A DNA stretch of 20,562 bases from positions 1 through 20,562 of the forward strand of contig NZ_CAMYFI010000041.1 of NCBI RefSeq assembly GCF_947255005.1, read 5' to 3'. This DNA comes from an uncultured Tessaracoccus sp. (GTDB taxonomy: Bacteria; Actinomycetota; Actinomycetes; Propionibacteriales; Propionibacteriaceae). A program made the translations under genes and the position numbers. The stretch's first letter is position 1, and every line of letters starts with the position of its first letter. The notes beneath the pieces were generated by a model. That model did not search any database. It worked only from the letters and a program-made list of their open reading frames with translations, and was not told the DNA's origin. This document shows positions 1-6,351 of this stretch, piece by piece.

Positions 1-15
1 TGGCGTCGCTCCCGA

Positions 16-52
16 TGGTTGAGTAGCGAGCGGAGCTCGCGTATCGAAACCA
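16..52 (+). repeat. GGTTGAG/CGAAACC hairpin repeat, copy 1
   Basis: Forward copy of a small dispersed element. It has a 5-bp outer stem (TGGTT with AACCA), the conserved arms GAGTA and GTATCGA, and an inner stem GCGAGC / GCTCGC closing on GGA. It lies almost at the contig edge, consistent with assembly breaking in repeated DNA. Confidence 0.85.
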
Positions 53-77
53 CGCCCACAGCACTGGGATCATCGAT

Positions 78-123
78 AAGGAATGAGGGATTCCACCGTT
101 TACGGTGGAATCCCTCATTCCTT
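78..123. repeat. Long perfect palindrome, family B, copy 1
   Basis: Two 22-nt arms (78-99 and 102-123) are exact reverse complements separated by 2 nt, beginning AAGGAATGAGGG and ending CCCTCATTCCTT. No T-tract follows on either strand, so it is not a standard intrinsic terminator. A sister copy at 10249-10298 differs by a paired change in the stem. Confidence 0.9.
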
Positions 124-155
124 CTGCGTCTGGGCGTGACTGGTGAAGAGCGATG

Positions 156-190
156 CATCTCGATACGGCGACTAGGTCGCCTACTCGATG
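156..190 (-). repeat. GGTTGAG/CGAAACC hairpin repeat, copy 2 (variant outer stem)
   Basis: Reverse-orientation copy. Read on the minus strand, the outer stem is CATC / GATG in place of GGTT / AACC, all four pairs being replaced by other complementary pairs. The arms GAGTA and GTATCGA and an inner stem GGCGAC / GTCGCC are kept. Confidence 0.75.
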
Positions 191-241
191 ACCGTCATGG
201 GTCCCGTGCGATCCCAGTGGTTGAGGTGCGCGTGGCTCTCG

Positions 242-280
242 GTGGTTGAGTAGCGAGCGGAGCTCGCGTATCGAAACCAC
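242..280 (+). repeat. GGTTGAG/CGAAACC hairpin repeat, copy 3
   Basis: Forward copy with outer stem GTGGTT / AACCAC and inner stem GCGAGC / GCTCGC, nearly identical to copy 1. A truncated left half (GTGGTTGAG) lies just upstream near 217-225. Confidence 0.85.
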
Positions 281-287
281 GCTCGGT

Positions 288-328
288 GATGATTTCGACA
301 CGCCGCTTTCAGCGGCGGCTCAATCATC
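288..328 (-). repeat. GGTTGAG/CGAAACC hairpin repeat, copy 4 (GATGATT outer stem)
   Basis: Reverse-orientation copy. On the minus strand the outer stem is GATGATT / AATCATC, a compensated variant of GGTGGTT / AACCACC. The inner stem is CCGCCGCT with AGCGGCG. It belongs to the subtype with GAGCCG rather than GAGTAG after the outer stem. Confidence 0.8.
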
Positions 329-350
329 GGGTCAGGGGGCTCGCCTTCCG

Positions 351-389
351 GTGGTTGAGTAGCCCGCGCAGCGGGCGTATCGAAAGCAC
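351..389 (+). repeat. GGTTGAG/CGAAACC hairpin repeat, copy 5
   Basis: Forward copy with inner stem GCCCGC / GCGGGC closing on GCA. The right outer arm reads AAGCAC, so one outer pair is broken. Confidence 0.8.
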
Positions 390-406
390 GGCCTCTATCA
401 CCGCTC

Positions 407-489
407 AGCTAACCCGATATCCACATTCGTTTGCCAAAACGGGCCCAAGACGGCCTCCACAGTAAACGAATGTGGATATCGGGTTAGCT
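407..489. repeat. Long perfect palindrome, family A, copy 1
   Basis: Arms 407-432 and 464-489 are perfect 26-bp reverse complements (core CCCGATATCCACATTCG) around a 31-nt loop. It lies about 60 bp beyond the nhaA stop. Related copies lie at 13864-13943 and 14846-14924 with loops of the same length. There is no T-tract typical of an intrinsic terminator. Confidence 0.9.
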
Positions 490-501
490 TCCCCTAGTAT
501 G

Positions 502-540
502 CATCTCGATACGGCGACTGCGTCGCCTACTCTACGACCG
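502..540 (-). repeat. Degenerate GGTTGAG/CGAAACC-type hairpin, copy 6
   Basis: The inner stem GGCGAC / GTCGCC and one arm (TCGATAC on the plus strand) are retained as in copy 2, but the outer stem no longer pairs. It sits immediately after the nhaA stop codon. Apart from these hairpins and palindromes, positions 1-547 contain no credible coding sequence. Confidence 0.55.
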
Positions 541-547
541 GGCGGGG

Positions 548-1885
548 CTACTGCTTCGAGCTGTCGTCGGAGAACACGTCGGGGATGCCGTCGCGGTTGG
601 CGTCGACGTGTTCCTTCTCGTCGATGCGCTTGTAGTGGCTGTTGCGCGGCAGGAGCACGCACGACCCCACCACTGTCGCGAGCACCGACGCAGTCAGCAC
701 GCCTACCTTAGCGTCGTCTTGCAGCGCGCCGCCGCCTGGGAAGCTCAGCTCGCTGATGAGCAGCGACACCGTAAACCCAATACCAGCAACCCCGGCGATG
801 CCGACGAGGTCAATCCACTTGATGTCCGGGTCGAGGTTGGCGTGGCGAAGCCTGGTGATGAGCCACGTCGTGCCGGTGATGCCGACGATCTTGCCGACGA
901 CGAGCCCCACCACCACGCCGAGGGTCACCGTCGAACTCCAAGCCTCGACGAGGCCAGACCAGCCGCCCACGTTCACGCCCGCGGAGAAGAACGCAAACAC
1001 CGGCACCGCGAGAATCACGGAGATGGGGTTGAAACGGTGTTCGAAGGTCTCCGACAGCGAGTACTTCGGGCCGTACTTCGACTTCGCGTGGACGGGCACC
1101 AGGAACGCGAGCACGACGCCCGCGATTGTCGCGTGAATACCGGAGTTGTAGAACAGCGCCCAGGTGATGACACCCAGGGGGAACAGCAGAATCCAGGCAG
1201 GGATGTACGACTTCTTGAACCAGTGCTCGAAGCGGTTGGCGAGCACGGCGTAGATCGCTGCGGGAATAATGGCGATGGCCAGGTAGTGCAGCTTGAGGTT
1301 CGTGGAGTAGAACATCGCGATGATGGTGATGGCGATGAGGTCGTCCACGACGGCGAGCGTCAGCAGGAAGGTGCGCAGGGCGGCCGGCAGATGCCGCCCG
1401 ACGATCGCCAGCACAGCAACTGCGAACGCGATGTCGGTGGCGGCGGGGATAGCCCAACCGTGCAACTCACCGCCGGTGCCCCCAAGGTTGATGAGCACAA
1501 ACAGCAGCGCGGGCACGGCGACGCCACCGAACGCGGCGGCGACGGGGACGAGCGCGCGGCCCGGATCACGCAGATCCCCGAGCACGAACTGGCGTTTCAG
1601 CTCCAGACCCACCATGAAGAAGAAGATGGCGAGGAGCCCGTCAGCAGCCCAGTGGCCGACGGACAGCTTGAGGTTCAGCCAGCCGAGATCCCAGCCGATG
1701 TAGGCATCGCGCAGCCCGAAGTACGCATCGGAAGCGCCGCTGTTCGCGAAGATGAGCGCCGCTACCGTCGCGGCTAGCAGTAGCACACCCGCCATGCGGT
1801 TGGAGGTGAGCATCGTCTCGATGCGTGAGTACTCGCGGTAGGTGCCTCGCGAAAGCACGAATTCTTCACGGGACTGCTGGGCCAT
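548..1885 (-). CDS. nhaA: Na+/H+ antiporter NhaA
   Basis: A 445-residue integral membrane protein that by family knowledge exchanges internal Na+ (or Li+) for external protons, giving salt and alkaline pH tolerance. Visible hallmarks are the helix ending in FMVGLELKRQ (about residues 90-99), ATDIAFA with D151, and LAVVDDLIAI with the paired aspartates D181-D182 that bind the ion in this family. K332 in VVGKIVGI matches the conserved lysine of the E. coli protein. The ATG is supported by an AGGAG ribosome site 8 nt upstream (1894-1898 on the minus strand). The C-terminal tail is hydrophilic and contains DANRDGIPD (428-436), resembling a calcium-binding loop, which is not a typical NhaA feature. 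It is transcribed alone; repeats lie directly downstream. Confidence 0.96.
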   Translation of the reverse strand: MAQQSREEFVLSRGTYREYSRIETMLTSNRMAGVLLLAATVAALIFANSGASDAYFGLRDAYIGWDLGWLNLKLSVGHWAADGLLAIFFFMVGLELKRQFVLGDLRDPGRALVPVAAAFGGVAVPALLFVLINLGGTGGELHGWAIPAATDIAFAVAVLAIVGRHLPAALRTFLLTLAVVDDLIAITIIAMFYSTNLKLHYLAIAIIPAAIYAVLANRFEHWFKKSYIPAWILLFPLGVITWALFYNSGIHATIAGVVLAFLVPVHAKSKYGPKYSLSETFEHRFNPISVILAVPVFAFFSAGVNVGGWSGLVEAWSSTVTLGVVVGLVVGKIVGITGTTWLITRLRHANLDPDIKWIDLVGIAGVAGIGFTVSLLISELSFPGGGALQDDAKVGVLTASVLATVVGSCVLLPRNSHYKRIDEKEHVDANRDGIPDVFSDDSSKQ

Positions 1886-2013
1886 AGGGGCACTCCTGAA
1901 CGTTCGACGTTGTTGTCGACCAGACTTCCCGACGCACCACCTTCTATTTTTTCATAGATCGATAGATGGCGGAAACCACGCCCATCTCGGGGCATGGCGT
2001 CGCGCGGGCATGC

Positions 2014-2045
2014 GAAGAGGGAGCCCCCGTCGGGACTCCCTCTTC
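2014..2045 (-). terminator. Probable terminator hairpin after the DUF4282-like gene
   Basis: A 10-bp perfect stem (GAAGAGGGAG / CTCCCTCTTC) with further inner G-C pairs lies 20 bp beyond the stop codon at 2066. There is no U-tract, as is common in GC-rich actinobacteria. The remaining gap up to nhaA (to about 1886) holds the nhaA ribosome site and an AT-rich stretch near 1950-1968 that may include its promoter. Confidence 0.6.
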
Positions 2046-2065
2046 AATAACAACAAACGTGAGGA

Positions 2066-2854
2066 TCAGTCGTCGGACTTGCCGTTCTCGGCGATCTTCA
2101 CCAGGGCAATCACGCCCTCGATGGCGACGCGAAGCAGCACGATCTTGAGCGCTGCTACGGCGAGGCCGGACACCAGGGCGCGGACGATGTCCATCGCCTT
2201 GGGATCGCCGCCGGGGAAGAACATGCCCCCAGACTGCATGGTGGCGCTGCCGGTGAGCAGGGAAATGAAGTCGAACAGCCACACGACGGCGATCACGACG
2301 ATGCCGATGAGCCACACGAGCTTGCCGCTTTGCGGCAGAGAGAACTTCGTGAAGTCTAAGCTGAACAGGCCGCCGCCGGGCTGCGACGGGTTCTGCCAGT
2401 GTTGTTGCTGGTACTGGCCGGGCGCCTGGTTCCAGTTCTGCTGGCCCTGCTGATCCCAAGCCTGGCCCTGCTGCTGCGGCTGGCCGGCGTGCCACTCGGC
2501 TGCCGAAGCCTGCTGCTGATCCCAGCCCTGCTGCTGGCCCTGCTGATCCCAAGCCTGCGCCTGCTGATCCTGGCCGGCGTGCCATTCGGCTGCCGAAGCC
2601 TGCGCCTGCTGGTTCCAGCTGTGTGCCTGCTGGTCTTGGCCGGCGTTCCATTCGCTGGCCGAGGGCTGTGCCTGCTGCTGGCCCCATTCGCTTGCGGAAG
2701 CCTGTGCCTGCTGGCCCCACTCATTCGCGGAGGGCTGTGCCTGCTGGCCCCACTCGTTGGTGCTCTGTTGTGCTTCGGGCTGCGTGCCCCAATTGCCATC
2801 CTGGTCGGAGGGCCATTGGCCGCTTTGGCCCTGGTTCCATTGGTCATTAGACAT
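2066..2854 (-). CDS. Membrane protein with Gln/Trp-repeat N-terminus and DUF4282-like domain
   Basis: 262 residues. Residues 1-160 are a low-complexity region rich in Gln, Ala, Ser, Gly and Trp, with no Lys or Arg before K170. Fifteen tryptophans occur there, between W35 and W133 mostly 9-12 residues apart, in units such as SANEWGQQAQ and AAEWHAGQDQQ. The C-terminal part begins FSLDFTKFSLP (about 174), followed by a hydrophobic segment (180-200), a second one (about 214-243) and the ending LLRVAIEGVIALVKIAEN. That pattern (FDFxFT-K, RVxxE, IAEN) matches the DUF4282 family of small membrane proteins with no known function. The chosen start ATG (MSNDQW) lies where the repeat domain begins; a longer reading would run through alr on the opposite strand. 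No strong ribosome site is visible. Transcribed divergently from alr. Confidence 0.8.
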   Translation of the reverse strand: MSNDQWNQGQSGQWPSDQDGNWGTQPEAQQSTNEWGQQAQPSANEWGQQAQASASEWGQQQAQPSASEWNAGQDQQAHSWNQQAQASAAEWHAGQDQQAQAWDQQGQQQGWDQQQASAAEWHAGQPQQQGQAWDQQGQQNWNQAPGQYQQQHWQNPSQPGGGLFSLDFTKFSLPQSGKLVWLIGIVVIAVVWLFDFISLLTGSATMQSGGMFFPGGDPKAMDIVRALVSGLAVAALKIVLLRVAIEGVIALVKIAENGKSDD

Positions 2855-2878
2855 AAGGCCAGTCTGCCACCCATCTGG

Positions 2879-2897
2879 CTCATGTCGCCAACATGAG
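2879..2897. promoter_or_regulatory. Operator-like dyad between the DUF4282-like gene and alr
   Basis: CTCATGT and ACATGAG form a perfect 7-bp inverted repeat around CGCCA in the 72-bp divergent intergenic region. It could be a repressor site for either gene. No cognate regulator is recognised. Confidence 0.35.
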
Positions 2898-2914
2898 ATC
2901 AAGAATCGTAGGTC

Positions 2915-2920
2915 TACCAT
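2915..2920 (+). promoter_or_regulatory. Possible -10 element for alr (leaderless start)
   Basis: TACCAT fits the actinobacterial TAnnnT -10 pattern and ends 6 nt before the alr ATG, so transcription would start at or next to the start codon. No clear -35 box is seen. The AGGA beside the ATG is too close to act as a normal ribosome site. Confidence 0.35.
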
Positions 2921-2926
2921 AGGAAA

Positions 2927-4039
2927 ATGCCGCCTACCGAGTTTGTCGTCGACCTGCGAGCCATCGCTCGAAATCTCGAGACCGTTCGCGCCCGCGGTGG
3001 GGGACGCGCAGTCATCGCTGCAATCAAGGCCGACGCGTATGGGCACGGCATGGTTCCCGTCGCGAAACACCTGGAGCCGCACGTGCTGGGCTTCGGCGTC
3101 GCCACCGTCCCCGAGGCGCTGACCCTGCGAGAAGCGGGTATTGGTTGCATGCTGCTGAAGCTCAGCCCGGCGCTGGCAGAAGAGCTCCCGGGCGCGATTG
3201 CGGGCGACGTGAGCCTCGTCATCGGCTCGCTTCGGAGTATCGACGTCATCGCCGACGCGGCGCGCGAGCTCGGCAAGATTGCCGAGGTGCATCTCAGCGT
3301 CGACACCGGCATGCACCGCGTCGGCATCATGCCCGACGACGCGCGCGCGGCCGCCGTCGCTATCGCCGACAATCCGCACCTCCACCTCGACGGCGTGATG
3401 ACGCACTATGCGGTCTCCGACGTTGAGGACGGGCGCGAGTTCACCCGGCAGCAGCACGCGCGCTTCGCGCAGGCCGTCGCGGAGGTGAAGCAGGTATGCG
3501 ATGTGCAGTGGGTGCACTCGGGCAACTCCGGGGCCATCTTGAACCACGATTTGGGTGACGACAATGCCATTCGCCCCGGCATCGCGCTGTACGGGTCCGC
3601 TCCCGAACTCAATCGTCACGAGCAGGGGCTGCTGGAGCCCGCCGCGCGGTGGACCTCACGCGTCGCACTCGTGAAACCCGTCAAGGAAGGCGACGGTGTC
3701 TCCTACGGGCTCACCTGGCACGCCCCGCGCGACACCACCATCGCCACGGTCGCCGTGGGATACGGCGACGGCTTCTCCCGGCTGAACTCCTCGCGCGGGC
3801 GGGTGCTCATCGACGGGCGCTCGTACCCCGTCGTGGGGCGAGTGTGCATGGATCAGATCCTCGTCGACCTCGGCCCCGAATCGGGCATCACCGAGGGCGC
3901 CGAGGTGGTGCTGCTGGGTGCCTCCGGCGACGAGCGCATCACGACGCACGAACTCGCCGACCTCATGGGCACCATTCCCTATGAGGTGACCTGCCTCGTG
4001 ACGCAGCGGGTGACGCGCAGGTACGTCTCAGGAGGCTGA
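2927..4039 (+). CDS. alr: Alanine racemase
   Basis: 370 residues, the usual size for this PLP-dependent enzyme, which interconverts L- and D-alanine in the cytoplasm to supply D-Ala for peptidoglycan. The PLP lysine is K34 in AAIKADAYGHG. Other hallmarks are VDTGMHRVG (125-133), THYAVSD (159-165), HSGNSGA (197-203), IRPGIALYG (215-223), the second catalytic base Y260 in DGVSYGLTW, and GRVCMDQ near residue 307. It stands as a single plus-strand gene, divergent from the DUF4282-like gene. Its last 12 bp overlap the 3' end of the convergent EcsC-like gene. Confidence 0.97.
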   Translation: MPPTEFVVDLRAIARNLETVRARGGGRAVIAAIKADAYGHGMVPVAKHLEPHVLGFGVATVPEALTLREAGIGCMLLKLSPALAEELPGAIAGDVSLVIGSLRSIDVIADAARELGKIAEVHLSVDTGMHRVGIMPDDARAAAVAIADNPHLHLDGVMTHYAVSDVEDGREFTRQQHARFAQAVAEVKQVCDVQWVHSGNSGAILNHDLGDDNAIRPGIALYGSAPELNRHEQGLLEPAARWTSRVALVKPVKEGDGVSYGLTWHAPRDTTIATVAVGYGDGFSRLNSSRGRVLIDGRSYPVVGRVCMDQILVDLGPESGITEGAEVVLLGASGDERITTHELADLMGTIPYEVTCLVTQRVTRRYVSGG

Positions 4040-4693
4040 GGTTTTCGACTTCGGGCGACGGTTCGGCAGCTCAGCGAGCGTGTGATTGGCGATGTGCCGG
4101 GTGCTCCAGGCATCGACGGCGGCACCGACGCCGCCCCCCACCAGCGGAATCCCCTTGAGCACCATCAGCCCGAGCCGTTTGCCGCCCACGGCGCCGAGCG
4201 CCCGCTCGAGCAGGGCTCTCGCGACGGCGCCATCGAGGTTGTCGTCGAATACCGGCGCGGTGGCCACCATGAGCGGCGAGCTCGGCAGCACACCCTTCGC
4301 GACGAGCGCCTGCCCGGTTGAGGGGCCGAGCATGCACATCAAGATGGCGGTGCGCACCCGCGGATCTGCCAGTTCGTAGCCGCGCAGGTGCGCGACGGTG
4401 GCCACCATCCTTGCTTGCACGAACGACGACGCGGCGATGTTGGCGGGGATCGTCACGACGGACATCAGCAGCCCGCCCCAGTTCGTCGCGAACCCCTGCC
4501 CGCCCGCGAGGGTCAGGTGTTGCGTCACGACGGCGCGCACGGCTGTTTCGTGGTCGCCTGTCTTTTCAAGCTGCTGTTTCGCGACGGTTTTGGCTCCTGC
4601 GAGCTGGCCCCTGCCGGTGATGGCAAGTTCGAGAATCTGATGAAACACGTCGGCCGACATGTGTTCGGCGTTGGCCATTTGGTTGTTGTCCAT
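4028..4693 (-). CDS. EcsC family-like protein
   Basis: 221 residues. The start ATG (MDNNQM) is set by GGAGG about 7-10 nt upstream. The pattern TLAGGQGFATNWGGLLMSVVTIPANIAASSF (split over residues about 77-107), followed by a hydrophobic stretch and the AHLRGYELADPRVR region, resembles the EcsC family: a Gly-rich motif, then a helix, then GY(D/E)xxDPxxR. A Gly/Val-rich segment (PLVGGGVGAAVDAW) near the C-terminus may associate with membrane. EcsC-family function is poorly defined; the name comes from the B. subtilis ecs operon and no ABC transporter genes are adjacent here. It overlaps alr tail to tail by 12 bp and is divergent from aat. Confidence 0.6.
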   Translation of the reverse strand: MDNNQMANAEHMSADVFHQILELAITGRGQLAGAKTVAKQQLEKTGDHETAVRAVVTQHLTLAGGQGFATNWGGLLMSVVTIPANIAASSFVQARMVATVAHLRGYELADPRVRTAILMCMLGPSTGQALVAKGVLPSSPLMVATAPVFDDNLDGAVARALLERALGAVGGKRLGLMVLKGIPLVGGGVGAAVDAWSTRHIANHTLAELPNRRPKSKTSAS

Positions 4694-4780
4694 GTGCGCT
4701 CCTCCACCTCCAAGGTTCGCACATGGAGCCAAGCATCGTCGCGTTAGCCACGATGCAGATGCGGTGCAACACTGGGTGCC

Positions 4781-5440
4781 ATGCTCAGCACCATCTTCGG
4801 CGATGCCGCTTCGTGGCCCGACCAGGACCTCATCGGCATCTCCGAAGAATTCGACGCGCACCTCACCGTCGAGGCGTACGCAGCCGGGGTGTTTCCGATG
4901 CCGGTCGAGGGAATCATGGGGTGGTGGTCGCCCGTGCGGCGAGGGGTGTTGCCGCTCGACGGCATGCGGGTGACGCGCAGCCTCAAGAAATCGGCGAAAC
5001 GCTATGTGACAACGGTGGATGCGGCGTTCAGCGACGTGCTCGAGCGCTGTGCCGACCCGTCGCGCGAAGGCGCCTGGATCGACGAACGCATCACCACCTG
5101 CTACCGCCAGCTGCACGACGCGGGCGTCGCGCACAGCGTCGAGGTGTGGACCCCCGACGGCACCCTGGCCGGTGGCCTGTACGGCGTCCATATCCGGGGG
5201 TTGTTCGCGGGCGAATCCATGTTCCACGACCGCGAGGTGGGGCGCGACGCGTCGAAGGTGGCGCTGCTGCGGCTCGTCGAGGAATTGCGCGGCGCCGGGG
5301 TGACGCTGCTCGACGTGCAATGGCTCACCGATCATCTCGCCACGCTGGGAGCCGTGGAAATATCGCGCGACGAGTACCTCCGTCGGCTCTCCGACGCGCT
5401 CGAGCACGAGATGCGCCCGTGGCCAAGCCACCAAGATTGA
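4781..5440 (+). CDS. aat: Leucyl/phenylalanyl-tRNA--protein transferase
   Basis: 219 residues. The enzyme transfers Leu or Phe from charged tRNA onto proteins starting with Arg or Lys, marking them for ClpS/ClpAP-type degradation (N-end rule). Motifs in order: AYAAGVFPMP (33-42), GWWSPVRRGVLPL (47-59), WIDERITTCYRQLHDAGVAHSVEVW (across about 99-123, the family core), GGLYGV and FAGESMF (about 131-148), SKVALL, and the DVQWLTDHLATLGA region near the C-terminus. FPMP in place of the proteobacterial FPW is the form I associate with actinobacterial Aat. No clear ribosome site precedes the ATG. It is convergent with the WXG100 operon, with a shared hairpin between. Confidence 0.95.
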   Translation: MLSTIFGDAASWPDQDLIGISEEFDAHLTVEAYAAGVFPMPVEGIMGWWSPVRRGVLPLDGMRVTRSLKKSAKRYVTTVDAAFSDVLERCADPSREGAWIDERITTCYRQLHDAGVAHSVEVWTPDGTLAGGLYGVHIRGLFAGESMFHDREVGRDASKVALLRLVEELRGAGVTLLDVQWLTDHLATLGAVEISRDEYLRRLSDALEHEMRPWPSHQD

Positions 5441-5490
5441 GCATGGCGAACGCGGAGCTGCACTTCGTCGAGCAGTGACGAAGACAACAA

Positions 5491-5520
5491 GAAAGGGCCC
5501 GGCCGAAGCCGGACCCTTTC
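5491..5520. terminator. Bidirectional terminator between aat and the WXG100 genes
   Basis: GAAAGGGCCCGGC and GCCGGACCCTTTC form a 13-position stem with one mismatch and a CGAA loop. Read on the minus strand the loop is TTCG and the stem is followed by TTGTTGTCTT, a T-rich tail, so it best serves the esx operon that ends at 5539. It can also stop aat transcription. Confidence 0.8.
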
Positions 5521-5538
5521 AACAACGTTGGCTGAAAC

Positions 5539-5829
5539 TCAGGCCCAACGCGACTGGTTCGAACGCTCGGTGGCGTCGTAGCCGTCGGCGATGTTGCCGA
5601 GCAGCACGGGCATGCGCTCGATGATCTCGTTCTGGCGCTCAGCGGAACGATCCCACTGCTCCTGCACTTCCTGGTAGGCGTGACGGGCGTTGTCTTCCCA
5701 CTGCGCGAGGGAGGAGCGGAGTTCGCCCTTGAGGGTCTCGAGCATTTCGACGAGTTCCTTGTGGGCGCGCTTCAGGGAGCTGATGCCTTCCTGGAGGCCA
5801 GACTGGGAGTATACGGTTGCGTCGCTCAT
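5539..5829 (-). CDS. WXG100 family type VII secretion protein (EsxB-like)
   Basis: 96 residues, all predicted helical, the standard length for WXG100 proteins, which form helix-turn-helix hairpins and dimerise. The turn tryptophan is W44, but the motif reads W-E-D, lacking the usual glycine. The C-terminal tail contains Y84-x-x-x-E88, fitting the YxxxD/E signal recognised by the EccC ATPase. The start is fixed by GAGGAG 8 nt upstream. It lies 38 bp after its partner gene on the same strand and before a strong terminator, so the two form one operon. It is presumably secreted as a heterodimer with the partner. Confidence 0.88.
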   Translation of the reverse strand: MSDATVYSQSGLQEGISSLKRAHKELVEMLETLKGELRSSLAQWEDNARHAYQEVQEQWDRSAERQNEIIERMPVLLGNIADGYDATERSNQSRWA

Positions 5830-5867
5830 TGTTGATTCTCCTCAAAAGTGATGTAAGTACGGGTAGA

Positions 5868-6173
5868 TCAGATGGAGCCGAGGAACTTGTTGGCCTCTTG
5901 CAAGTTCTCATCCTCACGGATGGTGTAGTCGCGGTGCGTCTCGGTCAGAGCGGAGTGGATCTTCTCGAGACCGTTCTTGACCTTCTCGTACTCCTCATCG
6001 AAGCGCTGGTAGCCATTCTGGAAGGCGGTGGAAGCCTTGCCAGTCCAGGTAGCGGCGAGGGTCTGCATCTCGCCGCGGAGGCGGGACTGGAGAGCCACAA
6101 TCTGCTGGTGCTTGGCGTCAATCTGCTGCGCAGCCTTGTTCATTTCGGCGCGGTCTACGGACTTGTTGCCCAT
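5868..6173 (-). CDS. WXG100 family type VII secretion protein (EsxA-like)
   Basis: 101 residues. Canonical W43-T-G45 turn in the middle of two amphipathic helices. The C-terminal region has Y83-x-x-x-E87, so this partner also carries a YxxxD/E-type signal. The ATG giving MGNKSVD was chosen because AAGGGA lies about 9 nt upstream and the length fits the family; the longer open frame upstream has no family resemblance. First gene of a two-gene esx operon, 178 bp downstream of eccB on the same strand. Confidence 0.9.
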   Translation of the reverse strand: MGNKSVDRAEMNKAAQQIDAKHQQIVALQSRLRGEMQTLAATWTGKASTAFQNGYQRFDEEYEKVKNGLEKIHSALTETHRDYTIREDENLQEANKFLGSI

Positions 6174-6255
6174 GATTTCATTCCCTTCGACGGTTACGCC
6201 GGTGTGGTCCGGCTTCGGTGGCAACTTCGAATCCCTCGGGGCTGCCTTGCTGTCG

Positions 6256-6290
6256 AGTATGACATTACGGACAGTCGGGGTCACTTCCAA
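6256..6290 (-). promoter_or_regulatory. Candidate promoter for the esx operon
   Basis: On the minus strand TTGGAA (6285-6290) is followed after 17 nt by TAATGT (6262-6267), with CATACT (6256-6261) directly beyond. This would give an untranslated leader of about 80 nt. The match to consensus is only moderate. The 178-bp gap after eccB (6174-6351) supports an independent promoter, expected because WXG100 substrates are usually needed in larger amounts than the machinery. Confidence 0.3.
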
Positions 6291-6351
6291 TAGATTTCCC
6301 CCAGTTGGAGGCGGAATCGAGTAGGAGTACCTAGACGAACATGGGTGATGC

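Noticed and set aside
78..123. Long palindromes as ordinary intrinsic terminators
   Set aside because: No T-tract follows, arms are unusually long, and one copy lies between divergent genes. A terminator role remains possible only for some copies.
16..390. CRISPR array
   Set aside because: Repeats are in both orientations, vary in their stems, are irregularly spaced and have no unique equal-length spacers or cas genes.
608..1777. 389-codon frame opposite nhaA
   Set aside because: Shadow of the GC-biased nhaA codons; Arg/His/Asp-rich composition and no family resemblance.
1886..1975. Ion-sensing riboswitch upstream of nhaA
   Set aside because: The leader is short and I see no conserved fold that I could match to a known nhaA-associated RNA motif.
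2399..2896. Leu-rich 165-codon frame opposite the Gln/Trp-repeat gene
   Set aside because: It is the complement of CAG/TGG-rich repeats, which read as Leu/Pro/Ala codons, and is not an independent gene.
2855..3619. N-terminal extension of the DUF4282-like frame across alr
   Set aside because: It is antisense to a certain alr gene and its composition is unlike the repeat domain. MSNDQW is the natural start.
4694..5434. N-terminal extension of the EcsC-like frame across aat
   Set aside because: It overlaps aat fully on the other strand, and a GGAGG site supports the start at 4693.
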